Part shown: in pieces, positions 23,701 through 34,334 of the stretch | Layout of the letters: every line of letters starts with the position of its first letter | Position numbering within the stretch: the stretch's first letter is position 1 | Source: Bidens hawaiensis | Taxonomy: Eukaryota; Streptophyta; Magnoliopsida; Asterales; Asteraceae | Direction of reading: 5' to 3' | NCBI GenBank assembly: GCA_021521415.1 | Contig: JAIQDT010003818.1 | Location: 62,001 to 126,000, forward strand | DNA: 64,000 bases | Position numbers and translations under genes: made by a program | The notes under the pieces: generated by a model | The model's input: only the letters and a program-made list of their open reading frames with translations | Told to the model about the DNA's origin: nothing | Databases searched by the model: none

Positions 23701-24147
23701 AAAATGAATTTCAAATATACTACAGCGGGTTTTTAATTTCTAGGAAGCCGGCTTGTTTCCTGGCAATATAAGAAGTAGAGAACGGTCTCCACTTCAATTG
23801 TAGAAGCAGAGTATGTGGCAGCCTCGAGTTGCTGTTCATAGGTTCTTTGGAACCAGCAACACCTGCGGAATTACGGTTTGAAGTTTCTTACTACTCTCAT
23901 TTTTATTGATAACTCTGCTGCTATTAGTACCACCAAGAACCACGTGCACCTCTCTAAGACAAAGCATATCGAAATATAATATCATTTTACTCGTGAATGT
24001 TTTGAAAAGAAATTAATTGATCTTGAGAAGGTGCACTCGGATTTTCAGAAAGCTGATTTGTTTACCAAAGCTTTTGACAAAACACGCTTTAACATTTTGC
24101 TTGGTTTAAACATATTGAAAACTCTTGCGGATATCCTAAAGCTCGGA
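20797..24147 (+). pseudogene. pol: Pol of element H: PR, IN, RT, RNase H (broken)
   Basis: The domains are in Copia order. The protease remnant WIMDSRCSHHIT (about 20836) has Arg where a Gly is normal in the DSGCS motif. GAG-pre-integrase with a His/Cys finger (LWHMCMGHIHVRKMNYL...CVACKKGK) is at 21240-21375. The integrase core lies at 21483-21760 (VTDDYSRYSWV, RRIRSDNYKEF). RT spans 22640-23270 (WVYKCKKDDRG, VYQMDVKSAFLSGE, TLYGLHQAPRAWY); the catalytic box reads YVNG instead of YVDD, near 23190. RNase H spans about 23690-24080 (EAEYVAASSCC, IDNSAA, SKTKHIEI, KADLFTKAFDKTRF). At least six stops are present, several at positions where Gln is usual. Confidence 0.85.
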
Positions 24148-27049
24148 TAATTATCATTTTGATTTATATATTTTGATTTGTTTAGTTTGGTTTTCTTATT
24201 TTATGATTTTTGGTTTTGGGGAGAAAATGGAAAAGACAAAAGTATTGTGATTTCTGTTTGTATAGAGAAAATACAAAAACATTAAAAGGTTGACAAGTCA
24301 ACAAATATTGTGATTTCAGTTTGCATAGAGAAAAACCAGAAACATTCAAATATTTCAAAAATCTAAAAAACATCTTTTGCACTCTTTCGCTTAAAATTAT
24401 GTCAGTTACTCAAATTTAAAGGACATATACTTGTATATGTTTGGTCTAGATATTTACTTGTAGATATTCGGGATAGCCATTTACCTGAAAATGGAAAGTA
24501 ACTGGGGCGGCAGTTGTGTGTTTTTATTTAATTCTTTTGCTGAAAATTATGTCAGTTATTCGAGTTTGTGGAACATGTTTGCATATTTGGTCCTGATATC
24601 TACTGGTAGATTTATAGGATAGCTATTTATCTATAAACTGAAAGTGACTGGGCGATTGAATTAAAATGCTCCTCAAAAATGAGTTTTGAAGCAAAAATAG
24701 AAAAAATGATGGTACATTGATATAAACAAAAAGAACTTCCAAATTGAAAGAGGTGTTAGTCTCTTCCAAAAATTTCGGTAATGAAGGCAGAAATGTAATA
24801 GTCTGTCATACTCAAGCCTTATGTTTGTCTTATCATCAAAAACAAAAATTCAAAATAAAATGCATTTTGTTTATGGTTAACGCTTCAATGGTGTATGGCT
24901 TTATGGACTTAAATCTTGTATTGATGGGATGCATCCGATTTCCGGACACTGTGAGTCTTTATGCGGCTTAATTATCTGGGTATTCATAAACGTGAATATT
25001 TCAAAAGGATATTAGAGCAAACCTAAAGTCATTAAACTTGATCACTACTGTACATCATACAAATTCATTGCTGACTTGATCAAAATCCGCTGTTAGTCAT
25101 ACATTGTTCCTCCCTTGCGTGCGTCTTAATACCAGTAAGAAACGGACCCTAGGGGATACAATGTATGTAAGCCTACAGATGAACTTGTGCCTACTCATTC
25201 ACAGTAAAGGAAGCTTGGTGTCTCACTTGATAATGGGGGTATACCTTGTAGTGGGGATTATGATCTTAGATTGTTTAATTTATAATTCTATAAAGTCTTT
25301 ATTTTGATCAGCAACATAATGGTTTAAGTCAAGTTGGGGTGATATGGTAAAAGTCAAACTAAGCCTAAACCGAGATTAGAGGCTGATAGTTTCTGATATT
25401 CTGTGCCTTAATTGAAAATTAAATTATATCAAAAAAATACTAAAAGGTTTGTTATAAGATTTAAGTGGACAACAATATCAATGACCGACTTAACACCACT
25501 CATAATAGCACTGAAATATAAAACTGCGATGGAAGGACAATTTGGTCAATATGATTATATGCTTAACTTACAAAAATATGTACTGCTTTCGTAGAATAGT
25601 TTTCATATTTGTTTATGTTTTTTGTGCTTTTTAATTCAAAAATATTCAAAAATCCAATAATATTGTGTTTTATATCTTTCGTTTTCTGCTTTATTTTCGA
25701 TTTTCGAGCTAAAGGGTACATATTTGAAAAAGAAAATACCAAAAAGATTTTCCAATTTTTAGTTAATCATTTTATTTAATTGATTTAAATTATTTGTTTT
25801 AAATGTATGTCCTTTGAATACAAAGCACGTTAAGGTATGAAATCTTACACCGAGAGGTAAGAATTTTAAGGTAAAGTTCATCGGGACACGGGTTTCGATG
25901 CATTATTTAATCCTTAAAATTTAAAATGAAAATAAACATTTTAAATTGGTTATTTAATAACTATTCGCTATGTGGATTCATAATGAATAGAATCGATTCG
26001 TTATCTATGCTGATAACGAATGTGGGTCATTCATTCTTTATTTGGATAACAAATAAGCTTATTCGTTATCATCATTCGCTTTCGCAACACTGATAACGTA
26101 TGACCCCATTCGTTATCATTATTGATAACGAATGAAGAACGAATCTGAGTTGATTCGTTATGGAATTTAAGTTATCATTCATTCGTTAACGGAGTTAACA
26201 AATGAACCAACGAATAAGAACCGTTAGTTAATTTTGAATTAACAAATGGGTCCATTTTCCGTTTGGGAATGTGTGCAAGATTTGTCCCTTATAATGAACA
26301 GGGGTGAACGAATAGGCTTATTCGTTCACCTCGTATACTGCATTTACCGAAGAAACCTATTGCAAATTTTTCTCAGAAAAATCGATCTTCATCAAACACA
26401 CTTTCATTGATCTTATAAGAATCATAAGGTATAGACGACCTAAACGCGATGAGTTTAGTCGATTTTCGTCAATAATTGATAGGTTAATTAGTCATATCTT
26501 TAACCGGGTTTGAACTATGAACATAAATCACTATAATAATATATTTTAACCTTAATGGTAGTTTGGGATTGAGTATCGATGGTAATGCGAGTCCATTCGT
26601 GCTCAAATTATGCTGATTCATCGTCATACATGGTTTAATTGGATTTCGGATTGCATGTTGACCGTCATTGTTCTTATTTAATTTTGACTTTGACTATTTG
26701 GGGTCAAAGTTGATAATTGTGGTGGTTATTCGTTACATACAACGAATGGACACTCATTCGTGTTTATTGTCCATTTGTTGATCCATTTGTAGATTTTAAC
26801 TTAACGAATCAGTCCATTTGCATGATTTAGTAACGAATGAACCTTCATTTGGTTTTATTTATTATTATTTATTCGTTAGTGATTCATTCGCTAAGATGAA
26901 TATAACGAATCATGCCATTCGCTATAATGAATGACACCATTCGTCATAACGTATGAACTAATGAATGACACTTGTAATTTAATTTTCAAAATTGAAATTT
27001 TTAATAGCAATGTTCGTTTTTACTAATCCTCGAGTTCATGTATTTTCAG
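24148..27049 (+). other. Spacer of H between pol and the third ORF region, with internal duplications and CATTCGTT words
   Basis: No coding domain is visible. A ~150-bp tandem duplication begins at about 24388 and 24540, each copy starting with AAAATTATGTCAGTTA. A shorter duplication around ATTGTGATTTC lies at 24246 and 24307. AACGAATG/CATTCGTT words are dense at 25960-26340 and 26720-26960. Confidence 0.65.
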
Positions 27050-30018
27050 AAATGGCTGATGAAATTGTACAAGATGTTCCCGTTGAGGATCCACAACAAG
27101 CTATTCAGGAACAACAGCCTGTACAGCAACAACAGGCTCCTGCTGTTCCTCTATTGCCATTTGATGAAAAGAACAATATATTTGCTTTTGTGCAAGACAA
27201 TTTTGCTGACTAGGACGTATTTGGAGATGTCATTGCATTCTACGCCGATCCAGGATCCATTATGCCATTACTGCCGATATACCTGTCCACTTTAGTGTCA
27301 TCCGTTCATTCTGGAACTCAGTTAGATACGTGGAGTCAGATAATCACATTGTTGCTGACGTGTGCTACGGTTTTTGGATAACATGGACATTCCATGTGAG
27401 TTCGACAAGACGTTGATATGAGTTTTATTACATATATTATTTTATTCTTGAGATCTTGATCGTTCCCAGTACAACAAGGCGTACTTGTGTGCTCCATACA
27501 AGTACTTATTACATGTACTGATTCATTGCCTTGGGGGACGCAAGGGTGGATATGATGAGTGTTGAATTATGCTACAATCCGCATTCGTAGCTCTTATATT
27601 GAACAAGTCGTTCAATTTCTCTGAGCTTATATTTTATCACTTGAAGGAGAATTGCTTGATCAAGAATCGTCGCAGCAAATTTCTCATGTGCCCATGCTTC
27701 ATACAATTAATTTTTCAGGACTTGATACCTGATTTGGTGATTGATCAGACGTTGAAGGATGATGTGTTAAAGTTGGAACACATTAATGTTGATACTATGA
27801 AGAGGATGAAGACCTATCGTTGTAAAGATCCAGAAGATCGTCCTAGAACTAAACGTTTGATTGGACACTTGGCGAATCCAGCATATGAATGTCCTTCTAA
27901 TGATCGTTGGATTGACGATGACTCAGATTCTGAACGTAAAGAAGGACCAGGTGGGAACGGTTGTGGTAACAATAATGGTGGAGATGATGGCTATGGGGTG
28001 ATGAACGACATGTTGAAGTTGAGGCCGCAAGTTCACATGCTACTCAACGAAAACGAAAGGGCAAGGCGATAGTGCAAGATCAACCGCCCAAAACGTTATT
28101 TAGGCACGGATCAGTGTGGAAATTGGTCCACAGGTGCCTAGGTCGTCTGCACAACAACGGCCGGCGGTGTCGCTTACTACTAGCACCCCGTCACTTATAT
28201 TGACGACCACCATTACTTCCGATCCAAGGCTTGGCTTAATCCCTCAATTTGTGTTAACTCCAATGCCAAGACCTTCTGCAACATCAACAGTGGTTCCTCC
28301 TACACCCACCATGATGCCGACACTACCCTCGGACGTCTCATTTATGAGAATCAGCCATCCACAGGGCCCGATGCAACCTGTTCCAACCTCATTTCGTGCT
28401 TTGCCCCTACCCATCAGATGGATATGCTTTTGAGTCTTATTCACTTATATGAGAATCAAATGGCGGCGGGTCTTCAAGTTTAAGAACATATGATGACGAA
28501 TCAACGCCGTCTGATGGAGTATGTATCGTATTGCCAGAAGGAAACAAAGGAGTTGCGTGAGATGGTAAGCGTCTCAGGGGGTGAAGATGAAGGAGCAGGG
28601 GGACCTTATTCTTCAATTTACATGTAAAGATGACGTGTTAAAGAAACTGAAGAACAATGACGAAGATAAGGATCCTGATGCTCCTAGTGCTAGTGGAATT
28701 GAGCCAAAACAAGCTCACGGCTCGTCCGCTGCTGGTACGAGTGGTTATGGTGAAGGCGATGATCGACATTTAGTCGTTTTTCAAGACTCGACTAATGTTC
28801 AGCCTATCGAGTCAATCAAAGCCAACACCGTGTTATTTATGGATTAAGAGAAAAGGGTGGTGATAAGTACTGCCAACGCAGATGAGATTGAAGAAGGATA
28901 ATTTTTTATCATGCCCTGACTCGCGATCAGATTTCATTACAATTAGGGCTGAACAATGAAGAATTAGATGCGTTTGAAGCTGAGGAGGACGTGGAGGTTG
29001 TTAACGATGATGAGGTATTGTTTGATACAAGTATTCCACATGGGAATACGTCGTTTATTTATGGAGACGAGGAGATTGAGATGGAAGATGTCACGGCAGA
29101 GGAATACCCAGATCTTTATCATCGTTCAAACGTTGATTAGAGTGTTCCAACATTTACTGAAGATTATGTTAAAGCTGCTGAAGATCATCTCGAAAAAACA
29201 AGGAAGAAGAAAGAGAAGATATTGGAGAAAGAGTCAAGCTCGTCTGATTATGATATTGAAAGCTGGTTCAAGAACCGCGACAAAAAGACTTTAGCTTCAA
29301 AGATCATTGAAGCTTATAGGTATGTTGATCAAGAACACCAATTGGATGTTGCTGCATGAGCCAAAGCCAACCAGAACACTACATTCAAGGCCGTGCAAAC
29401 AGTTAAAGGTGACATAGTCTCTTGGCTTTATGATTATGAGTTAAGGGTTTGTATTATTAAATGGGAGAAAGGTGTCCAGTATTTTCAATACATTACTGAC
29501 GTTCTCTCACTGCCGAGGTGGGACGTGCGGATGCTCGTCAATCGACCGTTTATCAACCGTGGTGAAAATCGACTAGCAAGATGGTTCCATCAACATCTGC
29601 TTTTCGAGATCAACCACGGGTATAAATTCTTTAAACCGCCGGTTCCAACCTGTAAGTATGTTGATGAAATTGATCCTCTTACAGGTTGGAGGAAACTTGT
29701 TCTTGAGTTAAGCCGCCAAAGACTATGAAACGGGTATCGGTGAAGACTTTTCCACATAATCTTCATCTATCATTCAATCGATGGTACTATGACAATAGAA
29801 CTGGCGAGACGGTCATCGTGTTGGGAAAGGGCTTGAAGACTAACTTTATACGAGTCATAGACCCTATGTGGCTCGTTAATTTATCGGAGACCGACAATGA
29901 TATGTTATTTGAGAACAAGATTATGTTTGAAAGACATGAAGATTACGATCGAGCTATGCAATTCCAACGCGTTGTGCGTGTGTGTCATGCATTCGCGATT
30001 AATAGTTGTCGAGATTAG
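27050..30018 (+). pseudogene. Third ORF region of element H, function unknown (env-like position)
   Basis: The decayed coding region starts MADEIVQDVPVEDPQQAIQEQQPVQQQQAP and passes through frames that can be followed by eye. These include TLKDDVLKLEHINVDTMKRMKTYRCKDPEDR (27750-27850), an Asp/Gly-rich linker, a Pro/Thr-rich linker (28116-28433) and acidic stretches. An ordered C-terminal module spans 29393-30018 (VSWLYDYELRVCIIKWEKG, FKPPVPTCKYVDEIDPLTGWRKL, FNRWYYDNRTGETVIVLGKG, RVIDPMWLVNLSE). Stops occur near 27211, 29138 and 29357, with a frame change near 29725. SIRE-type Copia elements carry an env-like ORF here, but I see no signal peptide or convincing membrane segment, so calling it env is not supported. 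It may encode an accessory protein; I do not recognise it. Confidence 0.55.
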
Positions 30019-30071
30019 AAGACTAAAGATTCAAGTAAAGTAAAGACAAAGAGCTCAAGACAAGGGGGTTT

Positions 30072-30563
30072 TGTTAGTGCACGGTTTTGTCGTCTTGAGT
30101 CTTTGTAATCGTATTTGTAATTTATTATTATTTTAATGTAAAAGGGCATTTATGTAATTAAATCTCATACGTTATATTATGGCTCATTCATTAAGAATGT
30201 TTAACGAATGAGACCATTCGTTGTTATTTATGGTTCATTAGTTAAGGATGTTTAACGAATGAACCTTAATCGTTATTATTATATGTCCATTCGTTAAGGA
30301 TGTTTAACGAATGGACCTTAGTCGTTATTTAATGTATCCATTCGTAATGGAATGTTGATGAATGGGGTATAGTGAATGAGTCATTCGACATACCATTTTG
30401 TTTACTTATGTAATGAAGACGAATGAAGGTCACTCGTCACGGATTGTGTAACAAATGGCACTCGTCTTCTACATATAGGCTGTTAAGCCAAATTAATTTA
30501 AGTATTCTAAAAGTTATTTTTGGTGTACTGTTACTCTGCCCAATTATCCTCCCAACACTTCTA

Positions 30564-30636
<73 letters not shown>

Positions 30637-30732
30637 CAAGTTCTACAAATCATAAACGTATATCAATTAACTAGATCCTTGGTTCAGTCGATATGACGGA
30701 TTCTATCGATTGAAGCTCGTCTGTGCTCAACA
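30072..30732 (+). repeat. 3' LTR of element H
   Basis: This 661-bp LTR is preceded by a short G-rich tract CAAGGGGG (30061-30068). It is longer than the 5' LTR for two reasons. An extra hairpin unit is present, so the hairpins are at 30183-30212, 30232-30265 and 30288-30315. The ATT run has also expanded to 71 bp (30566-30636). Confidence 0.9.
30566..30636. repeat. (ATT)n microsatellite in the H 3' LTR
   Basis: About 23.7 perfect ATT units; the 5' LTR has about four at the same place. Confidence 0.95.
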
Positions 30733-30971
30733 ACTTTTACATACCAAATCATGAATTTTTTTGAAGCTTTTAACCTTTAAATCTACACAATTTTATACAC
30801 AAACTTTTACCCGAAGCTTGAACACTTGACCTTAACAATACTTTATCATCATTTTAAGGTACCTGTAACCCATGACAATACTTGAAAACCCGTCTTAAAC
30901 ACAAAGAAGACTAAAATCCAAGGTTGTGACCCAAGATCTACAACTAGTATAGCTCGAAAGCTCTGATACCA
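30733..30971 (-). other. Leader of Copia A, LTR-proximal half, and primer-binding site
   Basis: The minus strand reads TGGTATCAGAGC (30971-30960), then a leader that matches the leader at 40340-40430 of the related copy (ACTAGTTGTAG, GGTCACAACCTT). It breaks at 30738 where H is inserted and resumes at 16066. Confidence 0.75.
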
Positions 30972-30973
30972 AT

Positions 30974-31304
30974 TGTAGGTCCCTTGTTCGGATCTAACAA
31001 AACAACACTAGTCTACTTAGATGAACCTCAACACTAGTTAGTGGAAATCACTAGCGAGGATCAAGATCTCGGATCTTGTTTGGTTGTTGTTATTTCCATG
31101 AGGGAAGAGAAAGGGGGGAGAGTTGAGAGAGTTTTAACTATGAACTAGATAAGAGAAATTGGCAAAAAGGTTACTTTGCATGAGATGCACACACTATTTA
31201 TAGTGTGTGTACTCATGCACCATTCTATTCATTTTTTATGGCCCATTGGGCTCCAAACTACATGGTCTTGGGCTCAAACATACAAAGAAACATAAACTGA
31301 CTAG
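30974..31304 (-). repeat. 5' LTR of Copia A (outer boundary approximate)
   Basis: It starts TGTAGGTCCC beside the primer-binding site. It shares its AGATCTCGGATCTTG block, a TTTATAG TATA-like stretch and a GCCCATTGGGCT block with the LTRs at 32579-32965 and ~40014-40324. The distal end is not sharply defined; homology to the 40-kb copy fades near 31304. Confidence 0.65.
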
Positions 31305-32570
31305 CTAACTTAAATAAACGTTTAAGCATAAACAAATACAAAAGATGAACGCACAAAATGGGCCTAAAATTGTGATCAAAGAAGAAAGGTTTAAGTCAAA
31401 TTGATGTGACATGTGAAAGCAAACTAAGCCCGAGATATGATGAAGTTTGTAATTTGTCGGATTAAATGGGGACCACATAAGTATTCTGCTTAATACATAC
31501 CTTAACATATCATGTTGACATCACTTGTTAAGATTAAAGTGGACAAGTTATATCTACAATTGACTTTGAGTTCTTGGCATAATAATATCAAAATAGAAGT
31601 GTGATCTAAAACGTTTTCATGTTGTTATCTTTCTCACAAAAATAATTTAGTAAATATTGTTAATAAATAATATTAATTTCATCTTTACTCATATCTTTTA
31701 TTTCTTATTTTCTTCTATTTTATGTTATGTTTCAACTTCAAAATATTGTATATACTTTCGCAATTTTAAAACATATGAAAATGCACAAAAAGAAAAAAAA
31801 AGATTTTATGCACATAGTATTTTGCTTGAACCTTTCTTTTATTCAAATTCACGTGTTTTGTTGTCAAGGTCAATCATGTAAAGTTCGTTAAAAACATGGG
31901 ATTTAACCAGACCATTTACAAGTTGAGGGACTGAAATTGGTATTTTATGAAAAGTCAAGATAAAATAAAATTTTAGAGTTATTCTACAAATACTTCAAAC
32001 CAAGAGCGTGTTTTGGAAAAGAAAATTCTTCTTTAACCCTCAAGAAGGTCTGTGAACGAATCTTATTCGCTTTAAGTTTTGTGCAGCTGTATAGACATGT
32101 AGATCATGATCAAGTATCCTGGGCTGCAGATACCGAAGCTGCAAATGCTGAAGCACTTAAAAGAAGATGAGAACGTGACAGTTGGCGGTTGAACCTAATA
32201 ATGAACTGATTGTGTCAAAGCTGCAGATGCAGAAACACTTAAAAGAAGATGAGAATGTGACATTTGGTGGTTGAGCCTAATAATGAACTGATCGTGTCTC
32301 AGTCGAATGACAAAGCAAATAAACAAGTCGGCCCAAGAAAGTCAACAAAAGAAAATTAGATGTCGACCCTCCCGCATCTGATGTTTCTAAAACTTGGCGT
32401 TGCCGATCATTCCCAGAAAATAAGATTAAAAAACAAGTCTTCAAGGAAAATAAAGATTTGTTCACGATCCAATCGTGTTCAAGCTCTTGGATCAAGACAA
32501 GTACTAAATTTCAAGAAATAAATACGAAGTAAAGAACTTGATGAAGGTTCCTGGACATACTCAATCATAG
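31305..32570. other. No gene seen; contains an 82-bp tandem duplication (32136-32299)
   Basis: This is AT-rich sequence without a recognisable domain. The units 32136-32217 and 32218-32299 are near-identical (AAGCTGCA..., CTTAAAAGAAGATGAGAA, TAATGAACTGAT). The last few hundred bases precede an LTR and end in AGAGGAAGA, a possible polypurine tract, so this may be the 3' internal end of an A-family Copia. Confidence 0.5.
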
Positions 32571-32578
32571 AGGAAGAT

Positions 32579-32965
32579 TGTAGGGCCAATATTCAATATT
32601 ATTATTAGCATTGTATGTCTTTATGTTTGCTTATAGTCGATATATTACGTACTCGGTACGTTTATTTTGTACGGTAAAAGCCCAATGGGCAATCCTACTT
32701 AGGCCCATGTAATGACCTAGATATGGAGTATATATACTAACTTATACTCCATATTCTAGGTAACGCACTTGGAAATAAAAAATTTTTTCCAAAAACTTTA
32801 TCCAACTTTCTCCCTATTCTTTCTCCCTCTTTTACTCACGGCTTACCCATCCGCATCAAGATCCGAGATCTCGGTTAACTAACTAGTGATTTTCGCTAGC
32901 TAGGTGGTCTAGACTGATCCAAGAATTTTAGTTATTGTTGTTTGATCCGTGGAAAAGGACCTACA
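32579..32965 (+). repeat. A-family Copia LTR upstream of the MADS-box gene
   Basis: The 387-bp block has inverted termini TGTAGG/CCTACA and a purine tract just upstream. It shares the AAGCCCAATGGGC and GATCCGAGATCTCGG blocks with the other two A-family LTRs. The flanks AAGAT and TATAT do not match, so it is not a clean solo LTR and is probably a 3' LTR whose 5' side is degraded. It ends 622 bp before the MADS-box start codon in the same orientation. Confidence 0.7.
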
Positions 32966-33587
32966 TATATATTCTCGAGGACTGTAAAATTAAATTGCTA
33001 AAGCCTAGTTCAAGTAGAAAAAAATAACACACTGTGATGAAAACAAGAGAGCATTTCTAATAGTAAGAAAGGGGTCCTTCTATAACTCATAACCTGTTGC
33101 CTCTTATAAATTCTAAGATAAAATATAGTGTAAATTAGAACAAAGCTCATTCACCCATCAAAGAGCACGTACTTCAGGTTCAAGGTCTCTCTCTCTCTCC
33201 CTTAATTTCTTCTAACTTTTGAGGCTTATAACAATCTACAATTAGTATACCAAAATTATGAACAAAAAATTAGGTATTTGGCTAGATGAAGAAGTTTTAA
33301 AAAAGTTTGTTAATATCATGGACAAAGGGTCATTGTCCACTTTATGACAACTCATCTTCTAACCTTGCATTTTTTCATCATTCCTGCTTGGTTTTGTTGA
33401 AAGGCACTCAAAAAGCAAGAAAGAGAGAAAATGTTGAAACTTGATTAGTTTCTCTCCTCAATTATATATAAAGATATATATATTCATCCCTCAACATCAC
33501 CCATTATTATTATTATTATTATTATATCTTTTGAACACAAGTAATCAGAAAACAATTACTTCTAGCTAGCTAGATCGATTAATATTC
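32966..33587 (+). promoter_or_regulatory. Presumed promoter and 5' leader of the AGAMOUS-like gene
   Basis: It contains a CT tract (33186-33201), TATATAAAG (33465-33473) and an (ATT) run (33513-33534) before the start codon. AG genes commonly have an intron in the 5' leader, so CAG/GTTCAAGG near 33177-33185 could be a donor. The transcription start cannot be placed from sequence alone. Confidence 0.4.
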
Positions 33588-34289
33588 ATGGATAATTCTG
33601 AGGCTCTTGAGCTTGATTTCAGCCGCATCGATCGATCCATGACGACGTTCCAGAATGATTCCGGGGACACATCTGATCCGCAGAGATCAAAGATCGGCAA
33701 AGGAAAGATCGAGATCAAGCGGATCGAAAACACGACTAACCGACAAGTGACTTTCTGCAAGCGTCGAAACGGGTTGCTCAAGAAAGCCTATGAGTTATCT
33801 GTACTTTGTGATGCTGAGGTTGCTCTTATTGTCTTTTCGAGCCGTGGTCGTCTTTATGAGTATGCTAACAACAGGTATAAATCAATTCTTGGATCATATA
33901 ACTGTGGTTTAATAGCTTAAGTGAGATTAATCAATTTTATGACAAGATAATAAAAATTTCCTTTTAATTTTTATCAGTCTTTTTAGGGTTTTGAGAACAA
34001 AGGACACAATATCTTAAGTAATTTGCAAGATTTATAATTACTTTTTTTTAGGTTATGATTCTTTTTGTGGAACAAAGATTCACTTTTATTTTGTGTTTGT
34101 TACTTTTTCTCAAGGTGTTCTTTGTTTTCATTTATATGATCTATATTATTTTTACATATTTTGGTACCAACAAGATCTGTTTTCAAAAGAAAACCCTAGT
34201 GGATTTTTTGCAAGCCAGTATGCAAAGATTTAGGAAATTTATTGGCAGGCCTCTTAGATCAGCTTCCCTCATACCTTCATTGGTGTTTT

Positions 34290-34334
<45 letters not shown>

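Larger units (their letters stand above)
16067..30732 (+). mobile_element. Element H: 14.7-kb Copia-type LTR retrotransposon inserted in the leader of Copia A
   Basis: LTRs at 16067-16615 and 30072-30732 start TG(C/T)TAGTG and end TCAACA. The target duplication ACTTT is present at 16062-16066 and 30733-30737. The order is LTR, PBS, word-rich leader, gag, PR-IN-RT-RNase H (Copia order), 2.9-kb spacer, third ORF region, purine tract, LTR. The size and the extra region after pol resemble the SIRE/Maximus lineage, which is known for such a region; the assignment is an inference. All coding parts carry stops and frameshifts, so the copy is dead. Confidence 0.9.

Noticed and set aside
27050..30018. 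Retroviral-type envelope gene
   Set aside because: It is in the right position, but I see no signal peptide, cleavage site or membrane anchor, so only an unknown third ORF region is claimed.
30423..30674. Poly-Leu open frame
   Set aside because: It is the translated ATT microsatellite of an LTR.
32579..32965. Clean solo LTR
   Set aside because: The flanks AAGAT and TATAT do not form a target duplication.
34055..34291. 78-codon frame in the MADS-box intron
   Set aside because: It is AT-rich intron sequence with no domain, ending in the CT microsatellite.
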